Shown: positions 1-8,409 of the stretch, in pieces
Layout: every line of letters begins with the position of its first letter
Position numbering within the stretch: the stretch's first letter is position 1
Origin: Thermococcus chitonophagus
GTDB lineage: Archaea; Methanobacteriota_B; Thermococci; Thermococcales; Thermococcaceae
DNA length: 64,000 nucleotides
Reading direction: 5' to 3'
NCBI RefSeq assembly: GCF_002214605.1
Contig: NZ_CP015193.1
Span: forward strand, 186,001-250,000
Notes under the pieces: generated by a model
What the model was told of the DNA's origin: nothing
The model's input: only the letters and a program-made list of their open reading frames with translations
The model's database searches: none
Translations under genes and position numbers: made by a program

Positions 1-538
1 TTATGTTTAGGGGCCTATTTCCCTCATAAACTGCCCCCCGAAGGAAGTCCTCACACTTAGCTCTCTCAAACACACTATCATCCCCCCAGTTTGGGATGCT
101 CAGGGAGGCAACAAGGTACTTGGCCCTCGCAGGGAGTTGAGTACTCTTCCTAGGGACTCCAAAGACCCAAGCACTCAGGAATACCAGGCCAAAAGTGTAC
201 ATCAGAGTAGAAACCGCGAATACTATATCTCCCTCCTCCAAACCATCTGGAAGCCATGCGGTGAGGGTCATGGCGAACAGAATAAAGAGGGAGATACCAT
301 AGAGCGTCAACACATCTCCAACCAGAAACTTTGGTATGAACAGCCTCAAGAACGTGAGAAGACTATCGGATCTTTCTCCTCGAATTTTCCACCCCGCATG
401 CATTGCAAGTACTATAGACATGAGAAGGAAGGCAACTGCCCCAAACTCAAATGCTCGCTTACTCCAAGCTAGGAGAAATGCTACAGAGAAGGAAGCCAAG
501 ATGCCAATGGCCCTTCTCTCTGAGCTCTTAAGCTTCAC
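1..538 (-). CDS. Membrane protein of unknown function, 3' end beyond window
   Basis: An open frame of 179 codons without a stop runs off the left edge. It starts at a GTG at 536-538, with an in-frame TGA at 548-550 just upstream, so the start is well bounded. The residues are strongly hydrophobic in about four stretches (roughly 11-27, 32-52, 85-105 and 120-140), suggesting a polytopic membrane protein, followed by a more polar segment containing NWGDD. I recognise no family. It is divergent from the CBS gene at 602, with about 63 bases between. Codon use resembles its neighbours. The C-terminus is not visible. Confidence 0.7.
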   Translation of the reverse strand, partial: MKLKSSERRAIGILASFSVAFLLAWSKRAFEFGAVAFLLMSIVLAMHAGWKIRGERSDSLLTFLRLFIPKFLVGDVLTLYGISLFILFAMTLTAWLPDGLEEGDIVFAVSTLMYTFGLVFLSAWVFGVPRKSTQLPARAKYLVASLSIPNWGDDSVFERAKCEDFLRGAVYEGNRPLNI

Positions 539-591
539 GCTAGACAATCACAACGGGAAACATATAACCCTTTCCACCCTATATCTATACT

Positions 592-598
592 AGGTGGT
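592..598 (+). promoter_or_regulatory. Ribosome binding site of CBS gene
   Basis: AGGTGGT lies four bases before the ATG at 602, and an AT-rich TATA-like stretch (about 579-590) precedes it. This fixes the start of the CBS-domain gene. Confidence 0.55.
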
Positions 599-601
599 AT
601 T

Positions 602-1012
602 ATGGACATGAGAGCTCCCGTCAAGGTGTACATGACCAAAAAGCTTCTCGGCGTTAAGCCAGATACAACGGTTCAAGAAGCATCAAAGATGATGATGGAG
701 TTCGAAGTTGGCTCTCTAGTTGTCATAGATGACGAGGGCAAAGTAGTGGGGTTCTTCACGAAGAGCGATATCCTGAGAAGAGTTATAGTTCCTGGGCTAC
801 CCTATACAACCCCAGTAAAGGAGATAATGACCAAAAATCTCATCACGGTCGATGCAAACACCCCCCTGGGAGAAGTCCTGAAGAAGATGGCAGAGCACAG
901 AATAAAGCACATTCTCATAGAAGAGGAGGGCAAGATAGTGGGAATATTCACCCTGAGCGATCTCTTAGAGGCAAGCAGGAGAAGGCTGGAAACAGCAATT
1001 TCAACGGAGTGA
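602..1012 (+). CDS. Two-CBS-domain protein
   Basis: This 136-residue protein is essentially a pair of CBS domains, about residues 5-65 and 70-130. The repeats are visible as MTKKLLGVKPDTTVQEAS and MTKNLITVDANTPLGE, each followed by GSLVVID/GKVVGFFTKSDIL or HILIEEEGKIVGIFTLSDLL. CBS pairs bind adenine nucleotides or S-adenosylmethionine and sense energy state; no catalytic domain is attached. It ends six bases before the phosphoesterase gene at 1019, so the two are probably co-transcribed. The ligand cannot be told from sequence. Confidence 0.9.
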   Translation: MDMRAPVKVYMTKKLLGVKPDTTVQEASKMMMEFEVGSLVVIDDEGKVVGFFTKSDILRRVIVPGLPYTTPVKEIMTKNLITVDANTPLGEVLKKMAEHRIKHILIEEEGKIVGIFTLSDLLEASRRRLETAISTE

Positions 1013-1018
1013 GGGGAG

Positions 1019-2527
1019 ATGCTCATAGCCCACATAAGCGACACCCACATAACGAATGAAGTTGCGTTCAAGTCCTATGCCTTCGACTTGATAGCGAACG
1101 AGATAAACACGAGACCATTCGACCTCGTCATTCACACAGGTGACGTCACCAACAACGGGCTGAGGGAAGAGTACGAGCACGCAAGCTACCTAATAAGGAA
1201 GATAGAGAAACCCCTAATAGTCGTCCCAGGAAACCACGATGCCAGAAACGTTGGGTATGAGCTCTTTGAGAGGTACATCGGGCCCCTGTTTGGCGTTCAC
1301 GAGTTTGAGGACGGAGTTGTAATATGGGTAGACTCCACGATACCAGACCTAAGCGACGGGAGGATAGGAGGGTACAAGTACAAGTGGCTCAAGGCAAAAC
1401 TTGAGGAGTACAGTCACAAGAGGATAAAGATAGTCGCGGCCCACCATCATTTAGTTCCTCTTCCTGATACCGGGAGGGAGAGGAACGTTCTATTTAACGC
1501 CGGAGATATCCTCGACCTGCTCCTGAGCCACGAAGTAACCCTGTACATGTGCGGCCACAAGCATGTCCCCAACGTGTACCGAGTAGAGGATCTCGTAGTA
1601 GATAATGCGGGATGTACATCATGCAGGAAGACGAGAAAGGGAGATGTAAACAGCTACAACATAGTAAAGATAACCAAGGACGGCGTTAAAGTTACGATAA
1701 GGAGGGTTACGGGGGAGGAACAAGAGAAAGAGCATAGGCCAATAAAGCCCAAGATATTCATCCCAAAGGGAAAGAGACTCCTGAGAATAGTTCAAGTTGC
1801 GGAAAGCAATGTCTCGGACAGGAGGTACTTCAGAAAGAAAGTCCTTGAGAATGCAATTAAGGCCATAAACGAGAGATACAAGCCGGACATAGTAATTCAC
1901 TGCGGTGACGTTGTAGAAAAGGGCATAGAAAGGTTCTACGAGATGGCAATGGAGTTCTACGAGAAAGTCAAGGCTGAGAAGCTAATAGTTCCTGGGCATA
2001 ACGACATAACTTACCTTGGCTACGACCTCTTCAAGGAGTACTTCGGGGAGACCGAAGTAATTGAGAAAGGCGATTTCGTCTTCATTCCAATCCTCTCGGC
2101 CCAGTACGAAACTCAGATAGGAGTCGTTGGGAGGATAGGGCAGAAAATCCTCAAAGGATTATTAGAAGACTTCAGGGAGAAGTTCAGGGTTGTAGTAATG
2201 CACCACAATCTAGTCCCAGTTCCGAGGGCTAGAGAGCTCGGTTATTTAGAGGATGCAGGAAATGTCCTCAAGATCATCACCGATCAAGAGGCTGAACTAA
2301 CGCTGACTGGACACGGAGGCAATGCTCATGCAGTTAAGGTTGAAAAAACGCCAATAATAAACGCTGGAAGCATAAGCTGGGAGCTCCACAGGGATCCCTT
2401 TGGAAACAGCTTCAATTTAATTGATGTATATAAAGACATGGTCATAGCTTTTGAAGTTCAGGCAACATGGGGAAGCAGAAAGCTCCTTGGTATGTGGAAG
2501 ATCAAGGGGGAGGTTCCTTGGCTATAA
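1019..2527 (+). CDS. Tandem calcineurin-like metallophosphoesterase
   Basis: This 502-residue protein carries two calcineurin-like phosphoesterase modules in a row. The first (about 1-225) has every metal-binding motif: SDTH at 7-10, GD at 41-42, GNHD at 71-74, HHH near 145 and GHKH near 180. The second (about 250-495) keeps GD and MHHN, but its first motif reads AESN, its GNHD is scrambled to GHND, and its last motif is GHGGNAH. So the second module has probably lost catalysis and may have a structural or regulatory role. The substrate is unknown. A GAGGGGAG ribosome binding site precedes the ATG. It follows the CBS gene by six bases and overlaps the convergent gene by six. Confidence 0.88.
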   Translation: MLIAHISDTHITNEVAFKSYAFDLIANEINTRPFDLVIHTGDVTNNGLREEYEHASYLIRKIEKPLIVVPGNHDARNVGYELFERYIGPLFGVHEFEDGVVIWVDSTIPDLSDGRIGGYKYKWLKAKLEEYSHKRIKIVAAHHHLVPLPDTGRERNVLFNAGDILDLLLSHEVTLYMCGHKHVPNVYRVEDLVVDNAGCTSCRKTRKGDVNSYNIVKITKDGVKVTIRRVTGEEQEKEHRPIKPKIFIPKGKRLLRIVQVAESNVSDRRYFRKKVLENAIKAINERYKPDIVIHCGDVVEKGIERFYEMAMEFYEKVKAEKLIVPGHNDITYLGYDLFKEYFGETEVIEKGDFVFIPILSAQYETQIGVVGRIGQKILKGLLEDFREKFRVVVMHHNLVPVPRARELGYLEDAGNVLKIITDQEAELTLTGHGGNAHAVKVEKTPIINAGSISWELHRDPFGNSFNLIDVYKDMVIAFEVQATWGSRKLLGMWKIKGEVPWL

Positions 2528-3379
2528 AACGAGCCTTATCTTCACACCTTTCTCTTCCTCAATTCCCCTCAACAGGGATACAGCTTTTTCATATTTTATG
2601 CCAAAAACCCTTATCTTATTAATAGCGACTTCAATAGCCCTTCTGTCCTCCTCGGGGCTTTTGTCGAGGAAGTACCTCAAAACCGCAACTAAAGCATCTT
2701 TAAGCTCCCTCCCCTCAACGGGAATGAACTTCCATCCACCATCAAATACGTAAACACCAAGAATTCTGTCGGAAGGACCAACGTCCTCAACGCCAACCAC
2801 ATAACCCCTCAGCGGAAGTGAGAGAATGTACTCGGCCAACTTGACCTCAGAAGCTCCAAGCTTTACCAAATCCTTAGCAGAATTCTCAAGCAACTCCAAG
2901 CTCTTATAAAATCTGATTGCACTCTCAATAACATCCTTAGACAGCCCAATGAATTTCAAGCTTAACCTTTCGATTGGCTCCGAAAGTACATCTATGCTCC
3001 CTACGACTCTCTCCGTGACATCCCTTCCAGGTTCAAAGGCATTCACAACAAGCCATCTCGCTCCGTTTGTAACTATTCCAACCTCAACCCCCATGTCAAA
3101 GCAGTACTTGGCCAGCTGAGGGACTGCCTTTGAAATGTTAATATTTAGGTTTTTGGCCTCGAGGAAGGCAACTACCCTACCGCCCTTCACCAGCGCGTAA
3201 TCAGCTCTTCCTTCACCCGTCTTCTCTTCGGGCCTGACCTCAGAGGGATCATCGATTTTCCAACCGAGCTCCTCAAGTAGGGGGAGAATTAAATGTTGCT
3301 TAACCGCCTCCTCATTTCTAAGGTAAACTTCCCTATGACCAATGATCTTTCTCCTAACTTCCCTAATTATCTCTCGCAT
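2522..3379 (-). CDS. HsdR-N-like PD-(D/E)XK nuclease-fold protein
   Basis: This 285-residue protein begins like the N-terminal nuclease domain of type I restriction subunit R. An early segment LILPLLEELGWKI leads to RADYAL (catalytic Asp, about 59) and FLEAK (E-x-K, about 72-76), a PD-(D/E)XK arrangement, then GIVTNGARW. No helicase or methylase is present here, so it is not a complete restriction system; stand-alone proteins of this kind are common in Thermococcales and their role is unclear. The C-terminal 150 residues match nothing I recognise. It converges on the phosphoesterase gene (six-base overlap) and diverges from the glutaminase gene. Confidence 0.75.
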   Translation of the reverse strand: MREIIREVRRKIIGHREVYLRNEEAVKQHLILPLLEELGWKIDDPSEVRPEEKTGEGRADYALVKGGRVVAFLEAKNLNINISKAVPQLAKYCFDMGVEVGIVTNGARWLVVNAFEPGRDVTERVVGSIDVLSEPIERLSLKFIGLSKDVIESAIRFYKSLELLENSAKDLVKLGASEVKLAEYILSLPLRGYVVGVEDVGPSDRILGVYVFDGGWKFIPVEGRELKDALVAVLRYFLDKSPEEDRRAIEVAINKIRVFGIKYEKAVSLLRGIEEEKGVKIRLVL

Positions 3380-3427
3380 ACGACAGGTATATACGGGACT
3401 ACAAATATTATATTGTCGGTGATAAGA

Positions 3428-4237
3428 GTGTGCCGAATTCTTCTAGCTGCAGGAGAGGGGTACAGAATGAGACCCCTCGTCGAGGCCCTCATAAAGGCCT
3501 CAGAAAATGACCCATACAAGGCGGCGAGAGGAAGAGGAAACCAGCACAGAGATGGATGGGGATACGTTCTCATAACAAAAGAGAAAATCGAGTATTACAG
3601 ATCACCAAAGCCGATTTTTGAGGACGAAAAAGCCACACAACTGATGGATAAGTTAAGAGGGTTCGGTGTTCTACTACTCCACTCAAGGGCAGCAAGTCAA
3701 GGCGGAGTGAACCTATTTAACACTCAACCTTTTGCCTACGGAAGCCCTCACGGTTACCAGCTATTCTTCATGCACAATGGAGATCTAATAAAAGATCTCC
3801 TCCTCGAGGGCCTGAGGCTACCCAAGGAAAGGTTTGAAAAAGCATCAGATTCGTATCTAGCAGGAATGTACGTCTCCTTATTCCTAAAGGATACCGACGA
3901 CAATAGCATAGTTGAGAGGATGGCCCTTCTCAAGGGAGTAGTTAGGACATCCCTAAACACCGGCGGGATAATCCTAGAGCCCGAGAATATCAAACTCTTT
4001 GGAACTGCATACATGAGAGAGGAGTTCCTTGAGAAGGAAGCAGAAAAAAACTACATGAGACTGCTCTCATTTTACAGTGCCGATTTATTTGCAATGATGT
4101 CCTCGACACTCGAGTTGTACACGTTCCTACCGCTGGATGATGTAGAAAACTCAACGATATACGTGATCGACGTCGATATGGAAAAGGAAACGTTTAAACC
4201 TAAACCCTATCCCCTCGAAGTATCTCAGGGGCAGTAG
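3428..4237 (+). CDS. Class II glutamine amidotransferase-like protein
   Basis: This 269-residue protein starts at a GTG followed by TGC, which puts a Cys at position 2; in class II (Ntn-type) glutaminases that Cys becomes the N-terminal nucleophile. Other family motifs follow in order: RDGWGY, LLHSRAAS, NTQPFAY and MHNGD. Longer upstream frames exist but would bury the Cys. GGTGAT upstream serves as ribosome binding site. The family (YafJ/GlxB-like) releases ammonia from glutamine; no synthetase partner domain is attached and the acceptor is unknown. It overlaps the convergent DUF257 gene by 38 bases. Confidence 0.85.
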   Translation: MCRILLAAGEGYRMRPLVEALIKASENDPYKAARGRGNQHRDGWGYVLITKEKIEYYRSPKPIFEDEKATQLMDKLRGFGVLLLHSRAASQGGVNLFNTQPFAYGSPHGYQLFFMHNGDLIKDLLLEGLRLPKERFEKASDSYLAGMYVSLFLKDTDDNSIVERMALLKGVVRTSLNTGGIILEPENIKLFGTAYMREEFLEKEAEKNYMRLLSFYSADLFAMMSSTLELYTFLPLDDVENSTIYVIDVDMEKETFKPKPYPLEVSQGQ

Positions 4238-4841
4238 TGCCCAGAGTTAGATCCTCTATTTCCGGATTCGCAGATTTAACAACGTGAAGAAGTAACCTCT
4301 TGCCAATCCGCCTCCAGTCTATTATGGAAGTTGCGATTTCATTCCAAAGCTCCATAGCCCCAAGACCTGTCTTATCTATGAACTCTTTGTTAACGAAGTA
4401 GAAGGTAACTCTCCCCTTCTCCCCTATGAGGGAGGAGAGGTTACCAACAAGGTTAAACAGTTCTTCCCTAGTCAGCATACTTGCCAACTTGTGGAGACCA
4501 AGAACAACGCTGAAAACGTTCTCCCCAACAAGCTTTGAGTAGCTTCCCATATCAAGAGCGTACTTATCAGCCTCCATCTTCTCCAGAATCTCACCAACAC
4601 TCCTAAAGCCTCCTATCTTGATGACTTTAAGGTTATCACACACGTTTAATTGGAGGAGGGAGAGCCTCTTGCAGTATTCAGACAGCGTATCCATTATGTC
4701 GCTTACAATAACTTCTCTGCCAGCGGTCACAATAAGATAGAAGAGCAGCTCAGGAGATGAGTCGGGAGTATATCTGACCAACACGTTTTCGCCGGGGCGG
4801 AACGATGTTATAATATCCCTTATCCTCATACCCCACCCCAT
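4200..4841 (-). CDS. DUF257 family protein
   Basis: This 213-residue protein resembles the DUF257 family, found mainly in Thermococcales, which looks like a degenerate RecA/KaiC-fold protein without a P-loop. Visible features are an N-terminal GENVLVRYTPDSSPELLFY, a central strand followed by SDIMDTL, and a C-terminal NPEIEDLTLGTTAPEI. No Walker motifs are present, so ATPase activity is not expected. ATG at residue 5 is an alternative start. Function is unknown. Confidence 0.7.
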   Translation of the reverse strand: MGWGMRIRDIITSFRPGENVLVRYTPDSSPELLFYLIVTAGREVIVSDIMDTLSEYCKRLSLLQLNVCDNLKVIKIGGFRSVGEILEKMEADKYALDMGSYSKLVGENVFSVVLGLHKLASMLTREELFNLVGNLSSLIGEKGRVTFYFVNKEFIDKTGLGAMELWNEIATSIIDWRRIGKRLLLHVVKSANPEIEDLTLGTTAPEILRGDRV

Positions 4842-4871
4842 GACAATGTAACAAGTTCGAATATTTAACCT

Positions 4872-6212
4872 TCACTTAATTCTAAACTTCATCCTTGAGA
4901 GGAACAAGTAAGCGTCCTTCCGTAAGCTTCTTGGAACATAATCAACCAATATATCGGCCTCCTGCACGGCCTTTTTAACCTGCTTTCCAGCAGAAAACAT
5001 TCCGCTCTTTAGTATCTTCTCGAGAACATCTACTATCCAGCCCTCAGTAGGTTTCTCGGAGTACAGATCCTTTCCCTCGATCCAAACCCTCTCGTTCCTC
5101 GCATAGAACCTCAAGCCATGTGACGAAAAGTAGAGGGGACCTCGCTTTATCGAAACTATTGGCCTCTCAAGTCTATCGACCTCGAGAAAGATGAAATTCC
5201 TCCCATAGTCAATGCCTAAAACCTTAAAGCCCTCCAGCTCGAGCTGCCTAGCTAGGCCCTTAGCCGTCTTCTCAACCTGTGGTAACAAGAGGTCATCAAC
5301 TATATCGGGTGGATTAAACAGGAGCGTGAGAAGATGAGTCCCCTTTCTCTTGAGTTCATTCAAGTAGTTCCCAGGGGTGACCCTAGGGAAGAAGAACTCT
5401 TGGGAAGGATTCTCTAAGAACTTCTTAGCGTTGAAGTAGAAGAGACCATAGCGCTCCCAGCTTAAGTTAGCCGCAACGTTCCTCCTGGGGTCTACAGGAT
5501 CTATAACTACCAATGGTTTATCCTCCTCTATCTCCCTCTTCACAGTCTTCATTGCAATCTCGGGTTCTCTCTTAAGCCAGTTCCCAGGATCGATAACCTT
5601 CTGCCTGAGCATAAAGTCGTGCTTTTCAAGAACCTCAAGGAAGGAGCCAAACTTTATAACGAGTATCTCCGCGAGGTAACCTGAGAATCCTCTAACATAA
5701 ATCTCGCTTCCGTAAGCGTTTATCCCCTTCAAGAATTTCTTAAAGAGCCTAACCTCATCGTTCCTTCCGCTGAGGTTCTCAAGAACCCACCTCGTGTGGA
5801 GTATAGACCTGTCAACTGCAGTTTTTACGTCCCTCCAATCCCTAACGTCATAGCAAGGGACGAGATCAACTTGAAAACCCTTATAGTAGGCCCTAACGTA
5901 AGGATGCTCAGCATATGCCACTTCATAACGGTCGAGATCTTCGGCAATTCTCTTTGCCAGCTCAAGCCCCTTCTCCCTGAGCACCTCAAGGGGAGTATCT
6001 AAGGGAAAGGCCAAAAACAAGTCTATGTCATGGTCACCCCTTAGAAACGTGTCCTTCTCAAGGGATCCAACGAAGTAAGGCTTAACCTCAAGACCAAGCT
6101 CTTCTGAGGAGGACTTAACCAGCTCAAGAAGATACAATCTAACCTCATTTAGCTCTCTATAATCCTCTTCCCTGGGCTTTATCCTCTCAAGAACTTGAGA
6201 TAAAAGCTCCAT
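4872..6212 (-). CDS. cca: CCA-adding tRNA nucleotidyltransferase, archaeal class I
   Basis: The enzyme adds or repairs the 3' CCA end of tRNAs using CTP and ATP. The class I nucleotidyltransferase signature lies near residues 48-68: GSLEKDTFL followed by GDHDIDLFLAF, with the paired catalytic Asps. Length (446) fits archaeal CCA enzymes. I prefer the ATG at 6212, preceded by GGAGTGAT, over the GTG at 6221 that overlaps the thpR stop. The upstream thpR gene is in the same direction, making a two-gene RNA-end-processing operon. Confidence 0.93.
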   Translation of the reverse strand: MELLSQVLERIKPREEDYRELNEVRLYLLELVKSSSEELGLEVKPYFVGSLEKDTFLRGDHDIDLFLAFPLDTPLEVLREKGLELAKRIAEDLDRYEVAYAEHPYVRAYYKGFQVDLVPCYDVRDWRDVKTAVDRSILHTRWVLENLSGRNDEVRLFKKFLKGINAYGSEIYVRGFSGYLAEILVIKFGSFLEVLEKHDFMLRQKVIDPGNWLKREPEIAMKTVKREIEEDKPLVVIDPVDPRRNVAANLSWERYGLFYFNAKKFLENPSQEFFFPRVTPGNYLNELKRKGTHLLTLLFNPPDIVDDLLLPQVEKTAKGLARQLELEGFKVLGIDYGRNFIFLEVDRLERPIVSIKRGPLYFSSHGLRFYARNERVWIEGKDLYSEKPTEGWIVDVLEKILKSGMFSAGKQVKKAVQEADILVDYVPRSLRKDAYLFLSRMKFRIK

Positions 6213-6217
6213 GGATA

Positions 6218-6772
6218 TCACTCCGAGAGCTCGAACCTTGCCAGGGTTTCATATATCGGCCCCTTAGGGGTTAGAGTACTCTTCTTCAGCTCTATCGCCT
6301 CAACTCTAAACGTTCCAAAGTCCTCGTTGGCCAATTCCTTGAGCTTCATCGCCAAGCCAAGCTTATCCTTAACGAACTTAACCCTACCGATTGTAACGTG
6401 GGCAACGAACTCCTTGTCCTTCTTGAAGCCTAGCTTTGAGAGTTCCCTTTCTATATCCTGGGCTATGGCCTTTATCCCCTCGTCGTTCTCAACCCCAGCC
6501 CATATGACCCTAACGTAGTTTGGGTTCGGGAAGACCCCTATACCTTTAACCCTCACTTCATGCTTCCTATGCCTCTTAGCTATCTCCGCGAGAACTTTCT
6601 TTATTTCTTCGGCCTGCTCCTGCGTAATCTCGCCAAGAAACTTCAATGTTATGTGAAGGTTTTCCCTCTCAACGAACTTTATCTTCGCCTCTTTAGTTCC
6701 TATGAAGTCTTGAGCTTTAACTATGGCATCCCTAACCTCCTCGCTGACGTCTATGGCTATAAACGCCCTCAT
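6218..6772 (-). CDS. thpR: RNA 2',3'-cyclic phosphodiesterase (2H family, ThpR)
   Basis: This 184-residue protein is a 2H phosphoesterase. The two HxT motifs are HITLKFLGE (about 41) and HVTIGRVK (about 126), each followed by hydrophobic strands as in the LigT/ThpR fold. Members hydrolyse 2',3'-cyclic phosphates at RNA ends and were first described as 2'-5' RNA ligases of tRNA halves. GGTGGT precedes the ATG. Its stop overlaps the possible GTG of cca, so the two RNA-end enzymes are translationally linked. Confidence 0.93.
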   Translation of the reverse strand: MRAFIAIDVSEEVRDAIVKAQDFIGTKEAKIKFVERENLHITLKFLGEITQEQAEEIKKVLAEIAKRHRKHEVRVKGIGVFPNPNYVRVIWAGVENDEGIKAIAQDIERELSKLGFKKDKEFVAHVTIGRVKFVKDKLGLAMKLKELANEDFGTFRVEAIELKKSTLTPKGPIYETLARFELSE

Positions 6773-6830
6773 GATACCACCGAGAGAAAGTTAGAGGAAA
6801 AGGTTAAAGAGATTTTGGGAGAGCTATTAA

Positions 6831-6886
6831 AGGATGATGAAGGATCCAGCTCTGAGCGGTGATGAGGCCTGCGATGACTGACGGTG
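6831..6886 (+). ncRNA. Box C/D guide sRNA, canonical
   Basis: All four boxes are present at archaeal spacing: C box ATGATGA at 6834-6840, an 11-base guide, D' box CTGA at 6852-6855, a 3-base spacer, C' box GTGATGA at 6859-6865, a 12-base guide, D box CTGA at 6878-6881. Such RNAs bind L7Ae, Nop5 and fibrillarin to direct 2'-O-methylation of the target base paired with the fifth guide base before D or D'. The guides are AGGATCCAGCT and GGCCTGCGATGA. It lies between thpR and a decayed ATPase. Targets were not determined. Confidence 0.85.
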
Positions 6887-6891
6887 ATTAA

Positions 6892-7856
6892 ATGGAGTTC
6901 TATAACAGAGAGAAGGAAATTGAAGGAATTAAGAAGCAGGAAGATAATAAACAAAGAATAAGAATGAACCAACGCTAATTACATTGGCCAATAAACAGCG
7001 GGAAAACGGCCTTAATAAAGAAGATAATCGAAGATCTCCCGAAGGATTACGTGACATTCTACATCAACCTCAGGGAGAGAATGATAAAGGTATTCAAGAA
7101 CTCTTCGAGACCTTTGACGTTAAAGTTCTTGACCTGCTGGAGGAAACCACGAAGTTCATGGGAATTCCAATCTCAAGAAATTTACTTGAGAAGATATTTA
7201 GCAGAGATAAGCCCGGAGATGCATTCAAGTACATCGTGACCCTAACAAAAGAGCTCAAGGACAGCGGAAGGACACCAATAATAGTATTGGACGAGCTCCA
7301 GAAGATCAAGGATATTAAGATAAACGGTTACCTGCTGTACGAGCTCTTCAATCTCTTCATAAGCCTAACTAAGGAGAACCACTCGGCACACGTATTCGCT
7401 ATTACCTCGGATTCACTATTTATAGAGAAAGTGTTCAGAGAAACGAAGCTCTATGGGAGGGCAAGATACTTCCTTGTAGACGACTTTGATTATAAAACCA
7501 CTGAAGGGTTCCTGAGAAAACACGGATTCTCAAGTGAGGAAATTGAGCTAACGCGGAAATACTTCGGAGGTAAACCCGTATTCTTGATTGAGGCTATAAA
7601 CAACAGGGAGAACTTAAAGGAATTTTGTGAAAGTCAGCTTTCGTTAAGGAAAAGGCAGATAAAGGAGATAATAAAGGAAAGGGACTTCAAAATACTCAGG
7701 GAGTTCAAGGATAAAGAGGAGATCATTATTGAAGAACTTGATGAGGAAATAGAGAACCTAGTGGAAAACAACGTCCTGTTCTTCGATCCAGTAAGAGGAG
7801 TTCTAAAGCCACAGTCAAGGCTCGATCTACTCGCAATCAGGGAAATAGTTTCCTGA
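6892..7856 (+). pseudogene. Archaeal AAA ATPase (PF01637-like), frameshifted
   Basis: The parts of a typical Thermococcales ATPase are all recognisable, but in alternating frames. MEFYNREKEIEGIKK from the ATG at 6892 is followed by a stop at 6976; EPTLITL is in a second frame; the Walker A PINSGKT with the following YINLR strand is back in the first frame; everything from about 7085 to the end, including Walker B IIVLDELQ, sensor-like AITSDSLFIEK and the winged-helix region ending FDPVRGVLKPQSRL, is in the second. Compared with paralogues, about 16 residues are also missing near the last switch. The 3' end overlaps the convergent MBL gene by 20 bases. Only a TTG-started C-terminal part could be translated as one piece. 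Confidence 0.82.
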
Positions 7857-8409
7857 CGAGCTCCTCCAATTTCTCCTTTGCGTTCCCTATTATGGGCTCG
7901 CCGTGAGCTGGATAAAGGTTCTCGAAGTCTATCTCAAGCAATTCCTTGATTCTCTGCCTATTCTCTTCAGGGTTCAAGGAATACATTTGCGGAATCTCCT
8001 TTAACCTCCCATTTTCCTCCATCAGAAGATCCCCAGGGAACAAAGACTTTGATTCCAAGTCCAAGAGAACTATGCTACCCTGAGTGTGCCCTGGCATGTG
8101 GAATATCTTTAACCCGTCAATGACTTCCCCACCTTTAACTTTCACATCCACCTCTCCGATCCTGGGAGCATCCAACTCGTGAGCAACAACCTTAATCCCT
8201 GGGAACTTCTCTCTCAGGCACCTCAGGGAGCCCGTGTGATCAAAGTGGTGGTGAGTCAGAAATACAGTTGTCAGAGGTTTATCGAGCTCCTTAACTTTCT
8301 CAATGATCTTTTCACAGGTCTCCTCAAGGCCAGCATCCACGAGGATTAGGTGATCCTCCCTCTCGATTATATACACGTTAACGAACCTGTCGAATATCCT
8401 GTGGATCAT
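7837..8409 (-). CDS. MBL-fold metallo-hydrolase
   Basis: This 190-residue protein has the metallo-beta-lactamase fold signature THHHFDHTG (about 66-74), followed by the downstream metal ligands in MPGHTQGS, FPGDLL and the C-terminal PAHGEP. That combination is typical of glyoxalase II-like hydrolases; the substrate is not predictable. The ATG at 8409 overlaps the TGA of the upstream gene (ATGA) and has GGTGGAGG before it, so I chose it over a longer frame. It is translationally coupled to the anchored protein gene. Confidence 0.85.
   Translation of the reverse strand: MIHRIFDRFVNVYIIEREDHLILVDAGLEETCEKIIEKVKELDKPLTTVFLTHHHFDHTGSLRCLREKFPGIKVVAHELDAPRIGEVDVKVKGGEVIDGLKIFHMPGHTQGSIVLLDLESKSLFPGDLLMEENGRLKEIPQMYSLNPEENRQRIKELLEIDFENLYPAHGEPIIGNAKEKLEELVRKLFP

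Noticed and set aside
137-593. Two plus-strand open frames before the CBS gene
   Set aside because: They lie opposite a longer minus-strand membrane-protein frame with far better hydrophobic pattern, and have no ribosome binding sites or family resemblance.
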